Shown here: in pieces, positions 1 to 6,848 of the stretch
Numbering within the stretch: the first letter of the stretch is position 1
How the letters are laid out: every line of letters starts with the position of its first letter
Assembly: GCA_016873595.1 (NCBI GenBank)
Contig: VGWZ01000105.1
Span: 1 to 6,848 of the forward strand
Length of the DNA: 6,848 nt
Reading direction: 5' to 3'
From: Nitrospira sp.
GTDB lineage: Bacteria; Nitrospirota; Thermodesulfovibrionia; Thermodesulfovibrionales; SM23-35
Notes under the pieces: model-generated
Seen by the model: the letters and a program-made list of their open reading frames with translations, nothing else
Told to the model about the DNA's origin: nothing
The model's database searches: none
Translations under genes and position numbers: made by a program

Positions 1-24
1 AATAAATCAATTAAAGTGCACTGA
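1..24 (+). CDS. Possible 3' tail of an upstream gene (partial)
   Basis: The frame beginning at base 1 is open from the window edge and ends at TGA (22-24), giving the tail NKSIKVH. The stop lies two bases before the ATG of the addB-like gene, which is the spacing expected if another gene precedes it in the same operon. Seven codons cannot identify a product and an open frame this short may be chance, so this is only a pointer to look upstream. Confidence 0.25.
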   Translation, partial: NKSIKVH

Positions 25-26
25 AA

Positions 27-2786
27 ATGTCTATTAAAGTATTCTATACACCATTTCAATACAAAGGTATCACTGAGACTTTATTTCAGTTAACGGTAGA
101 TAGAGTAAAAGGGCCTGATTATTCAAAAATCCTTTATATTGCCCCTACTCCGAGAAAGGTAAAAGACAGCCAGCAAAAATTTCACGGGCTCGTAAGGTCT
201 GATTATATTCCCCCTGAGATGATGACGATTAAGCAACTCTCGAAAAGACTCTATTCTCTTTATGGAGACAAAAATGTGATAACTCACCCTCTTATACCAA
301 TCATCATTTCACAACTTTCAGGGAGAGGGATAGGCTTTGCATCTCTTATCGCTGATTTTATCAATGAGGCGAAACAGTATCATCCAGAAAAAGACATTGA
401 CACTATACGCAACTTATTAAAGGACATTTTTTATGATCTTAACATCCCTGAAGATGTTTCACGTAGGGCAATGGAAGCCCTTGAAATCTTTAATGAGTAT
501 CAAGAACTACTGACTCAAAACTCTGTTTTGGATGAGAATGATATAATGGCAGTATGTCCTTACCTGATTCAACAGAATGACTATAGCCCAGAGATCCTCA
601 TACTTGATGGATTTTATGAACTTACCAGATCAGAGGAAGCAATCTTGAAGGCATTACTCGAAAATGTGAAGTATGCACTCATCTCTATGCCTTATGAGAT
701 TGATTATTTTTATATAACAGACAATTATAATATATTTATAAGAAATAACTTTAAGTGTGAAGAGGTCTATTTATCTTCTGAAGGTCATGATTTAAAACCT
801 TCTTACTACTCATATCCCGGAAAAGAAGAAGAGATTGAGGGAATTGCTAAACATATAAAAACCTCTTTTCTATCCGGGAAAATGAGAGACTTAGATAAAG
901 TAATAGTTACCTTTCCAAAACTATACGAATATTCAGATGTGGTATCCCGCATTTTCAGGAGATATGGTATACCCTATACCTTATCAATTCCGGAACCTGC
1001 TGGAAAAGCACGCCCATTTCTTGATGTGATATCATTGCTTGAATCAGTAGCTGATGAGTACACGAGACTTCCCTTTTCCCGCTTTCTTACCTCCCCCTAT
1101 TTTAAAAATATGCCTTTACTATTCAGGAAATGGATACCTATGCTCTGTCTTAGAGCGGGCATAATCAAAGGGAAAGACACATGGCTCAACCTATCAAAAA
1201 TGATGAGCAGTCAACAGCAAGCAATCAACAATTTTCCCAATCATATTGAAAAAGATCTTCTGTGGGTATTTAAAAAACTTTCACCACTGGAATCCATAAG
1301 GAACAATGGGAGCTACAGTCAATATTGTGAAGTTATCATAGATCTTCTCAATGACTTTGGTTTCTCCGATGTCATGAGCGATAAGACAGATTTAATGGAA
1401 CAGGCAGAAGAGATATTTAAAAAACTTTCCTTTATTGACATCGTGATTCCTCATTCCTCAACGCCCGGGCTTAACACGTTTCATCATTTCATAGATTCCT
1501 TGAAAATTGTTCTGAATAGTACATTTACAGAAAAAGAAGGTATCGGTGTGCAGGTTATGGACTTTTTTGAATCAAGAGGAATTGAATCGGAGTATCTATA
1601 CTTTGGAGGTTTAAAAGATGGAGATCTTCCCTCAAAGCCTGACATTGACCATATACTTCCTGATACTGTCAGGACGAAATTTGGTCTCGTAAACTTGAAG
1701 AAGTATTTATTCCTTCAGAAATATTTATTTTACAGGACAATCGCCTCAACAAAGAATTTTCACCTTTCTTATCCTGTAATGGAGGGAGATAAATTGTTTC
1801 TTCCATCCCCATTCCTTCCATGGGGAAAAGCGGCAAAAGAGCATATTCCGGGAATCTTTTCAAAGGAAGAAGAACTTATCACAAAAGGCAAAACTCTTCT
1901 TGGAGCATATGTAAAGGAAATAGAAGTTGCAGGGGATAATTTAATGAACAAACATTTTGGAGAAAACTCATTTATACGAGTCACTGATATAGATGCTTAT
2001 AGAACCTGTCCAAGAAAGTTTTTTATTGAAAAAGCACTTCAGCTTAATCCTCCTGAAATAAAAGAGTACGAAATAGAGAGAATGCTTCTCGGTATCATAG
2101 CCCATGAGATAATGCAAAACCTTATATCAAAACCATTTGTAAATGCTGATGATCTCAGGAATAAAGCAGAAATACTGTTAGACAATCTTTTGTCCAATAA
2201 ACCTTTAGAAGATTACTGGAAAAAACTTATTAAAGAATCATTTCTCTCTATTCTTCCTGATATTTACGAACTTGAATGCACCATCCTAAAAGAAGGGTAC
2301 TCATTTATGAAGGCTGAAGTTTCTGTTGAAGGTGAAGTTCTAAAAGGAATAAAGCTCAGAGGAAAGATAGACAGGGTTGATAAGAAAAATGGCTGTATTG
2401 TTCAGATTATTGATTACAAGACAGGGACAACTCAGTTGAGCGGACCTCAAGTAGCTGCAAAAGGCGCAACACTCCAGTTATTCCTCTATGCTGCATTAAT
2501 GAAGTCACTCGGATATAAGGCAGAGCGTGTGGGCATCTACTCTCTCAAGGACTTAAACATATCATGGATTCCAGGGAGAAATGACAGGAAAAATGGACGG
2601 ACAATAGAAGATTATATCAGAATGAGTTTAAGGTTCCTTGAAGAAACTGTAGTAAAAATGAGAGCAGGAAATTTTTATGCATTACCTTTGAATGAGCAGA
2701 CATGTAGGAATTGTTCAGAGAGGCCATACTGTCCATATATACAAAAGACAGTTAAAAGTGAACAGTTAAAAGTTAAGAATATATGA
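27..2786 (+). CDS. addB: AddB-like subunit of the AddAB helicase-nuclease (PD-(D/E)XK nuclease, Fe-S)
   Basis: This 919-residue protein looks like the B subunit of a cytoplasmic AddAB complex. In that family AddB supplies the nuclease that cuts one strand and an inactive helicase fold involved in Chi recognition. The N-terminus aligns with the AddB ATP site, but the P-loop is degenerate (TPFQYKGIT, no GxGKT/S). AddB-typical stretches follow: LDGFYEL near residue 193 and GGLKDGDLP at 527-535. The C-terminal RecB-family nuclease shows H693 (GIIAHE), D782 (GKIDRVD), D796-Y-K798 and Q817-x3-Y821, so the catalytic set is complete. C661, C893, C896 and C902 reproduce the spaced four-cysteine 4Fe-4S site of Bacillus AddB (lone Cys, then CxxC-x5-C). 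It is shorter than the roughly 1,160-residue Bacillus protein. ATG 27 is the only possible start because an in-frame TAA lies at 12-14; no strong Shine-Dalgarno is visible. The last ~12 residues (TVKSEQLKVKNI) come largely from a tandem DNA repeat. Sure of the family; the exact subunit name rests on motifs and gene order. Confidence 0.9.
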   Translation: MSIKVFYTPFQYKGITETLFQLTVDRVKGPDYSKILYIAPTPRKVKDSQQKFHGLVRSDYIPPEMMTIKQLSKRLYSLYGDKNVITHPLIPIIISQLSGRGIGFASLIADFINEAKQYHPEKDIDTIRNLLKDIFYDLNIPEDVSRRAMEALEIFNEYQELLTQNSVLDENDIMAVCPYLIQQNDYSPEILILDGFYELTRSEEAILKALLENVKYALISMPYEIDYFYITDNYNIFIRNNFKCEEVYLSSEGHDLKPSYYSYPGKEEEIEGIAKHIKTSFLSGKMRDLDKVIVTFPKLYEYSDVVSRIFRRYGIPYTLSIPEPAGKARPFLDVISLLESVADEYTRLPFSRFLTSPYFKNMPLLFRKWIPMLCLRAGIIKGKDTWLNLSKMMSSQQQAINNFPNHIEKDLLWVFKKLSPLESIRNNGSYSQYCEVIIDLLNDFGFSDVMSDKTDLMEQAEEIFKKLSFIDIVIPHSSTPGLNTFHHFIDSLKIVLNSTFTEKEGIGVQVMDFFESRGIESEYLYFGGLKDGDLPSKPDIDHILPDTVRTKFGLVNLKKYLFLQKYLFYRTIASTKNFHLSYPVMEGDKLFLPSPFLPWGKAAKEHIPGIFSKEEELITKGKTLLGAYVKEIEVAGDNLMNKHFGENSFIRVTDIDAYRTCPRKFFIEKALQLNPPEIKEYEIERMLLGIIAHEIMQNLISKPFVNADDLRNKAEILLDNLLSNKPLEDYWKKLIKESFLSILPDIYELECTILKEGYSFMKAEVSVEGEVLKGIKLRGKIDRVDKKNGCIVQIIDYKTGTTQLSGPQVAAKGATLQLFLYAALMKSLGYKAERVGIYSLKDLNISWIPGRNDRKNGRTIEDYIRMSLRFLEETVVKMRAGNFYALPLNEQTCRNCSERPYCPYIQKTVKSEQLKVKNI
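2749..2776 (+). repeat. 7-bp-period tandem repeat at the addB 3' end
   Basis: Four consecutive heptamers read CAGTTAA, AAGTGAA, CAGTTAA, AAGTTAA. Equivalently, two 14-bp units differ at one base. They encode most of the AddB tail (residues 909-917), after the last Fe-S cysteine, and end 11 bases before the addA start codon. The SEQLKVK-type peptide is a familiar product of such repeats in environmental bacterial genomes (recalled, not searched). Because the period is not a multiple of three, any unit change shifts the addB frame. Confidence 0.75.
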
Positions 2787-2787
2787 C

Positions 2788-5622
2788 ATGGAAAGGTATC
2801 TTGATATAACCAAAAGTGTCATCATCTCATCTCCTGCAGGTTCAGGAAAGACAGAAAAACTTGCAAGGCGCTATGTCAGTTTATTACATGGAGGCTCTGA
2901 GATAGAAAAGATACTGGCAATCACCTTCACCGAGAAGGCTGCTGCAGAGATGAAGGAGAGGATTCTCCATATCCTTGAAAATGCGTATCCTGAATTATTT
3001 TTGAAAGTTAAAGAGAAGATACCCCTTATGAGAATATCTACAATCCATGCATTCTGTCTGAAACTCCTCAAAAGATTTTCAATCGATATTGGACTTGATC
3101 CATCACTTGATGTAATGGATGATTTCAATGCTTCACTCCTCTGGTCAGAGTCTGTTTATGAATGTCTCATGGATGAAAAAAATAATCCTGATCTGTTTTT
3201 TGTCATGATGAAAGACAGAGGCATCAAAGGCTGGGATAGTCTTTACAGTCTACTTGATGAATTACACAGCAAGAGGCCCTATCCGGAGCGTATCCTAAGA
3301 GAAAATCACCCCTTTACAGGAAAAGAAGAAAATGAAATCCTTGAGTTATATTCACGCTGCCTTAAAAGATATTCCAATAAAAAACTTGAGCGACACCTCA
3401 TTGATTTCGACGACCTTGAATTATTCACATACGAAGCTCTTGTGAAGAACCCTGAATGGCATAATATCCTCTATTCATTTGATGAACACACTGACCACAT
3501 ACTTGTGGATGAATTTCAGGACACAAGTTCTCTGCAATGGAAAATTATAGACAAACTTACAGAGGAATGGCGATCAGGCATCGGTGCAAAAAGAGATTCG
3601 GGTAAGCTCCCAACAATCTTCCTTGTTGGAGATGACAAGCAGTCCATTTATCTATTCAGAGGAGCAAATGTAAGTGTATTTCAGGATGCAAAGGAATTAT
3701 TTTCTGAATGGCTTGGGAATGAGTACTACTTTGAAGAGATAAAAGAAAATTACCGCAGTCTCCCTGCAATAGTAAAATTTACAAACTCTCTCTTTGAGAA
3801 ATTAATGTCTCCTGCTATTCGTGATAGCTGGCATACCCTCTACACACCATTTGAGGCAACAAGACAGGGCAACGGTAATGTCGAGCTGATTCTTATAGAA
3901 GGGCTTTCGCATACGAAAGAGAATCGTGAAAAAGAGGCAACAACGCTTGCAAAAAGGATTCAGTCACTTGTGGGTAATTATGAGATATATGAGGGAGATA
4001 AAAAGAGACCGTGTGCATATAGTGACATCGCAGTTCTTTTACGAAAAAGAACCCACCTTTGTATTTTTGAAAATGCATTAAGAATGTATGGCATCCCTTT
4101 CATTATGGTAAAGGGCATTGGATTTTATGATGAACCTGAAGTTGCATTATTAAGGGAACTCCTCTCTTTCATCGCTGACCCATTGGATGACTATAGTCTT
4201 TTCTGCCTTTTAAAGTCTCCTCTTTTTAATATCAACTATAAAACATTATTCAGAATAATTGCTAAAGGCAATTCGCCTCTGATAGATAAGATTGAATCGG
4301 TAAAGAATAAAAAGTTAAAGAATGCATTCAACCTCATCTCAAGCTGGATTGAAAGATCGAAATATACCCCTCTTGCGATACTCCTCGAGGATGTACTCTC
4401 AGAAACAGAAGGATGGCATTTTTACTGGGAAAAACAAAGACACGCAAACATAAAAAAATTTATACGACTTATTGAACAATATGAGTCTCAGGGATTCTCA
4501 ATTATTGATATAAGAGAAAAACTTATTAAGGCAAGGCAGGGGGATGAGGGAAAGGCAAACATCAATACTGAAGGGATGAATGCGGTGAAGATAATGACCA
4601 TACACGCAGCAAAAGGTCTTCAGTTTCCGATGGTATTCCTTCCTTCACTCGATGAGGATATTGTTCCTAAAAGCAGTCCTGTCGTCATAGATGAAGAAGA
4701 AGGAAGGATTTCTATTGCATATGAAGAAGATTCTCAAAAAAGAAAAAAGATAAATCATTTTTTAATTCGAAAGGAAAAAGAACTTGAAGAAGAAAAAAGA
4801 CTTTTCTATGTTGCGGTGACAAGGGCGCAGGATTTCCTCTGCTTGTTTGGAGTCCTGAAAAAAGAAAAACCACCTACAGGACGTCTTGCATATATTACTA
4901 ACAGCCTTGGTATTTTAAAAAATGGACAGATTAATCCAGAATTTAATAGTTTAAACGTTTTGACTGAATCCCAGATAGATGAGATATATTCTACTCATCA
5001 CTCATCATTCATCACTCATCACGTGCCTTACAAGCTATTCATGAAAGAACCGATATACACAGAGCCCATTTCATATGAACCACGACATAAATGGCAAGAT
5101 GTGACAGAAGATTTATCTATAAAAACAACGCATGGTGAGGACTGGGTTCTTCTCGGTAAGATATTTCATATGCTTTTCGAAGAACTCTCAAAAGGTATCA
5201 TAGGGTTCAACGAGATCGATAAAAGAACATTCATACTCTTACGAAATGAAATATATATCAAAGATAAATTAGAGAGACTCAAAAAAATTGTAAATAACGA
5301 TTTTGAAAAGCTCGTACTATCTGGATATCTACAGGATGTGATTTTTCCAATAAAAGATTCCTACGCAGAACTCCCGTTTATTCTACAGAGAGGAAACACT
5401 ATCTTTAAAGGCAGGATAGACAGGATTATCGTGAGAGACAATACTGCCAATGTCTATGATTACAAAACATTTCCTGTAAAAGAAAAAGAATTGCCAGAAC
5501 TTCTTGATAACTATAGATTCCAGATGAGTATTTACAGAAGCGCTACACAAAAAATATTATCCATGAAGACAAAAGGCTATCTTCTCTTTACCCATATACC
5601 TTTATTAATACAAACGCACTAA
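2788..5622 (+). CDS. addA: AddA-like ATP-dependent helicase-nuclease subunit (UvrD/RecB family)
   Basis: This 944-residue superfamily 1A helicase has a C-terminal nuclease and is the motor subunit partnering AddB in end resection. Motifs in order: Walker A SPAGSGKT (K21), Ia ITFTEKAAAEMK (45-56), STIHAFC (84-90), Walker B LVDEFQDT (D241, E242), III GDDKQSIYLFRGA (281-293), IV ENYRS (320-324), V TIHAAKGLQF (604-613) and VI LFYVAVTRA (672-680, R679). The RecB-family nuclease then follows with G790-x3-H794, GRID (D878), D891-Y-K893 and Q912-x3-Y916, all present. The protein is shorter than Bacillus AddA (about 1,230 residues), and only about 14 residues precede the P-loop, so no Q motif is visible, as in RecB. 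ATG 2788 is the only possible start (in-frame TAA at 2767-2769). It lies one base after the addB stop with no clear Shine-Dalgarno, which suggests translational coupling. A heptamer repeat interrupts the linker at residues 736-745. The last eight codons fall inside an inverted repeat, so the extreme C-terminus may be repeat-derived, though the nuclease core ends before it. RecB-type naming is possible; the AddB neighbour favours AddA. Confidence 0.92.
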   Translation: MERYLDITKSVIISSPAGSGKTEKLARRYVSLLHGGSEIEKILAITFTEKAAAEMKERILHILENAYPELFLKVKEKIPLMRISTIHAFCLKLLKRFSIDIGLDPSLDVMDDFNASLLWSESVYECLMDEKNNPDLFFVMMKDRGIKGWDSLYSLLDELHSKRPYPERILRENHPFTGKEENEILELYSRCLKRYSNKKLERHLIDFDDLELFTYEALVKNPEWHNILYSFDEHTDHILVDEFQDTSSLQWKIIDKLTEEWRSGIGAKRDSGKLPTIFLVGDDKQSIYLFRGANVSVFQDAKELFSEWLGNEYYFEEIKENYRSLPAIVKFTNSLFEKLMSPAIRDSWHTLYTPFEATRQGNGNVELILIEGLSHTKENREKEATTLAKRIQSLVGNYEIYEGDKKRPCAYSDIAVLLRKRTHLCIFENALRMYGIPFIMVKGIGFYDEPEVALLRELLSFIADPLDDYSLFCLLKSPLFNINYKTLFRIIAKGNSPLIDKIESVKNKKLKNAFNLISSWIERSKYTPLAILLEDVLSETEGWHFYWEKQRHANIKKFIRLIEQYESQGFSIIDIREKLIKARQGDEGKANINTEGMNAVKIMTIHAAKGLQFPMVFLPSLDEDIVPKSSPVVIDEEEGRISIAYEEDSQKRKKINHFLIRKEKELEEEKRLFYVAVTRAQDFLCLFGVLKKEKPPTGRLAYITNSLGILKNGQINPEFNSLNVLTESQIDEIYSTHHSSFITHHVPYKLFMKEPIYTEPISYEPRHKWQDVTEDLSIKTTHGEDWVLLGKIFHMLFEELSKGIIGFNEIDKRTFILLRNEIYIKDKLERLKKIVNNDFEKLVLSGYLQDVIFPIKDSYAELPFILQRGNTIFKGRIDRIIVRDNTANVYDYKTFPVKEKELPELLDNYRFQMSIYRSATQKILSMKTKGYLLFTHIPLLIQTH
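4993..5022 (+). repeat. Heptanucleotide tandem repeat inside addA
   Basis: The units are ACTCATC, ACTCATC, ATTCATC, ACTCATC, followed by a partial AC. They encode the histidine-rich stretch THHSSFITHH (residues 736-745). This lies in the linker between helicase motif VI (ends near 682) and the nuclease domain (begins near 788), where an insertion is likely tolerated. Its reading frame is maintained in this sequence. The heptamer period means that one unit more or fewer would shift the frame. Peptides of this ITHHSS kind are common products of heptamer repeats in other genomes (recalled). Confidence 0.85.
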
Positions 5623-5741
5623 TTGCTATTACACTGTCATTGCGAGCTGAAGGCGAAGCAATCTCTAAACATTGGGATTGCTTCGGGCTAACGCCCTCGC
5701 AATGACACTTTATTAAATGCGTTTGTATTAGTAGAGGTATA
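5595..5741. repeat. Composite nested inverted repeat between convergent genes
   Basis: The outer arms are 5595-5618 and 5718-5741, 24 bases each. They share the perfect core TAATACAAACGCA / TGCGTTTGTATTA and differ at only two positions, both of which would be G-U pairs in the + strand RNA. They enclose a second, unrelated palindrome (5635-5707). The left arm holds the last eight sense codons and the first base of the stop of the AddA gene; the right arm ends 12 bases from the stop of the opposing kinase remnant. The whole could fold into one long interrupted hairpin. It may act as a two-way transcription terminator or mRNA 3' stabiliser between convergent genes, but no T-run follows the stem, so that role is only inferred. 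It accounts for nearly all of the 131-base gap between the two genes. Confidence 0.8.
5635..5707. repeat. TGTCATTGCGAG-family palindromic element (MITE/REP-like)
   Basis: The terminal inverted repeats TGTCATTGCGAG (5635-5646) and CTCGCAATGACA (5696-5707) are perfect over 12 bp. An inner stem, CGAAGCAATC (5654-5663) with GATTGCTTCG (5676-5685), closes on a short loop. An asymmetric bulge (7 versus 10 bases) separates the two stems. From recall, elements with this CATTGCGAG...GAAGCAATC core are dispersed in many copies in numerous bacterial genomes and are often mis-called as small proteins (peptides such as ARNDS). No clear target-site duplication is visible, so the mechanism of spread is not shown here. 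Confidence 0.85.
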
Positions 5742-5753
5742 ATTGTGTTATCT

Positions 5754-6813
5754 TCATTTGATTTCCGTGATATTTTCAATTACCAGGACAACTTCTTCCA
5801 CATCTTGCATATCAGTCAGACTCAACTTTAAAACCATCTTTCCCTTTTTGGGAGAACGACACTCACATTCTAAATCCAGAAAACAATCCCCATGAGCAAT
5901 TGCATTTCTCCCTTCTGTTGAAATACCTGTCTCTTTGAGAACATCATCAACTGGTTTGCCAACAACCTCATGAATTGTCATATCAAACATTTCACAAAAA
6001 CCTTTATTCACAGAATTTACTTTAAAGGACCTATCAAGAACAAGCAGTGCAGAAGGAATAATCGCAATAATGTTTTCTTTCAGACGTTCACTATGTCTGA
6101 GAGCACGTAATGACTTCTGTAATGTTTCTACCATCTCATTAAAGGCGCGTGCAAGCCGTGCAATCTCACCTTTTTTGTACTTTACAACAACTCTCTCATC
6201 CCAATGACCTTCTGTGATGCGCTCAGCAGTATTGGCAACATGTAATATGGGTCTGGCAATTCTTCTGGCAATGATAAGTGTAAGGATCATCACAGCTACC
6301 ACACCGATTCCAATACGGAAAAATCCAATATGGACAATTTGTAGTACAGGTGAAAGTGCTTCATCTTTAGAGACTGAGGCAATGACAACCCATCCAGGTT
6401 TTTCAAGGTACAATGAAGCACCTAACCTGTCTTTACGATGAAGAAACAAATTTACCTTTTTTATTGAAAATAAGGATATCGTAAATATCTGGATCCAATG
6501 GAACTTTTTCCTTTTCCAGGTAATTGTTGAGTTCATCAATAAGTTCTGCTTTTCCAGATTGTCGATTAATCTCCCTGAGGGTATCTCTGAGAAATCTATA
6601 GGAAGCGATCTCTCTTGCCCGGATTTCCTTGTTCTCAATAAATAAATCTAACTGCTTTTTTAAAGAATCAGCGGTCACATTAAGCGTGGCATAAATCTGC
6701 CCAATAAGGGCTTGTCTTGTCTGGTAATAGGTGACTAAACTCACCGTTCCGAGAGGAACAATTACCAGGGTTAAGACCCACAAGAGCATTCGTCTTCCGA
6801 TTTGAGCGAGCAC
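5754..6813 (-). pseudogene. Broken membrane sensor histidine kinase (partial Cache, HAMP, PAS; no kinase domain)
   Basis: The gene reads from GTG 6813 as a short cytoplasmic start and TM1 (6789-6727, MLLWVLTLVIVPLGTVSLV). A helical, Cache-like extracytoplasmic sensor start follows, up to DILIFNKKGKFVSSS, where the frame ends at TAA (6433-6435). Coding resumes in another frame around 6425 with LGASLYLEKPGWVVIASVS, which is the usual membrane-proximal end of a double-Cache sensor. Then come TM2 (about 6338-6267), HAMP (about 6266-6108, RPILHVANTAERI) and PAS (about 6083-5757), ending ENITEIK-TGA. The family normally continues directly into HisKA and HATPase domains, which are absent. The sensor region is only about 125 residues where double-Cache sensors usually have some 250 or more. 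I infer an internal deletion that also shifted the frame, plus loss of the 3' half. No working kinase can come from it. The part after 6433 could still be read from ATG 6638 as a HAMP-PAS fragment, which is unlikely to be functional. An assembly error is the main alternative. Confidence 0.8.
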
Positions 6814-6823
6814 TTAGCCGATA

Positions 6824-6829
6824 TCCTTC
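6824..6829 (-). promoter_or_regulatory. Ribosome binding site of the sensor-kinase remnant
   Basis: The minus strand reads GAAGGA, ten bases ahead of a GTG (6811-6813) that directly follows an in-frame TAA. This favours GTG 6813 over the internal ATG at 6789 as the original start, because that ATG would cut into the short segment before TM1. The spacing is slightly long. No promoter can be judged, since only 35 bases upstream of the gene are in the window. Confidence 0.5.
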
Positions 6830-6848
6830 AAAAATTATGCTGTTTTAG

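Noticed and set aside
7..41. Similar short stretches TCAATTAAAGT and TCTATTAAAGT on either side of the addB start
   Set aside because: This is one imperfect 11-base match in A/T-rich DNA, with no further structure. Chance is the simplest reading.
1669..4078. Several 60-85 codon open frames on the - strand within addB and addA
   Set aside because: They lie opposite well-conserved motif-bearing coding sequence, show no recognisable domains and have no supporting start signals.
4993..5022. CRISPR-like array
   Set aside because: The units are 7 bp, directly adjacent with no spacers, and lie in frame inside a coding region.
27..5622. AdnAB-type pair instead of AddAB
   Set aside because: AdnA and AdnB both carry helicase motifs. 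Here the first subunit has no P-loop or helicase motifs and has the AddB-style four-cysteine Fe-S nuclease.
5588..5779. A 63-codon open frame on the - strand (…PLLIQTHLIKCHCEG…)
   Set aside because: It is a translation of the nested palindromic repeat plus flanks and overlaps the 3' ends of both neighbours. Repeat-derived peptides of this kind are a known false gene call.
6455..6480. Programmed frameshifting at the A6 run in the kinase remnant
   Set aside because: A classic A-AAA-AAG slip would shift the frame by -1, but joining the two frames needs +1 (or -2). Even a correct shift would not restore the missing sensor block or the kinase domains.
6834..6839. CATAAT on the - strand as a -10 box for the kinase remnant
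   Set aside because: Transcription would start at or inside the Shine-Dalgarno, and any -35 would lie mostly outside the window.

Overview
The window (roughly 35-40% G+C by eye) is bacterial chromosome. It carries a two-gene DNA-break-processing operon on the + strand, then a nested palindromic repeat, then a decayed sensor-kinase gene on the - strand that converges on the operon. Both large genes are intact. The lineage cannot be fixed from this sequence. The gene style, the 7-bp-period tandem repeats and the TGTCATTGCGAG-type palindrome resemble what is often seen in Nitrospirota or Desulfobacterota-like environmental genomes, but that is a low-confidence impression.

Region by region: bases 1-24 may be the tail of an upstream gene. 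Bases 27-2786 encode an AddB-type subunit. It has a degenerate N-terminal ATP site, an AddB-like inactive helicase core, and a C-terminal RecB-family nuclease with a four-cysteine iron-sulfur site. Bases 2788-5622 encode the AddA-type partner, a superfamily 1A helicase with all main motifs plus its own complete RecB-family nuclease domain. Only one base separates the two genes. Together they should form an AddAB helicase-nuclease that resects double-strand-break ends to load RecA, and that also degrades unprotected linear DNA.

Bases 5595-5741 form a composite inverted repeat. A 24-bp outer pair of arms encloses a separate palindrome of the TGTCATTGCGAG family. The left outer arm contains the last eight sense codons and the start of the stop codon of the AddA gene. 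Bases 5754-6813 (- strand) are the remains of a membrane sensor histidine kinase: TM1, part of a Cache-like sensor, a frameshifted internal deletion, TM2, HAMP and PAS. The coding sequence then stops where the kinase domains should begin.

I do not see an undescribed multi-gene system. The most interesting signals are two 7-bp-period tandem repeats inside the addBA coding sequences. One spans the addB/addA junction, and loss of one unit would fuse AddB to AddA in frame. The other lies between the helicase and nuclease domains of AddA, and gain or loss of one unit would give a helicase lacking its nuclease. The other points of note are the palindrome built into the end of addA and the doubly broken kinase gene next to it.
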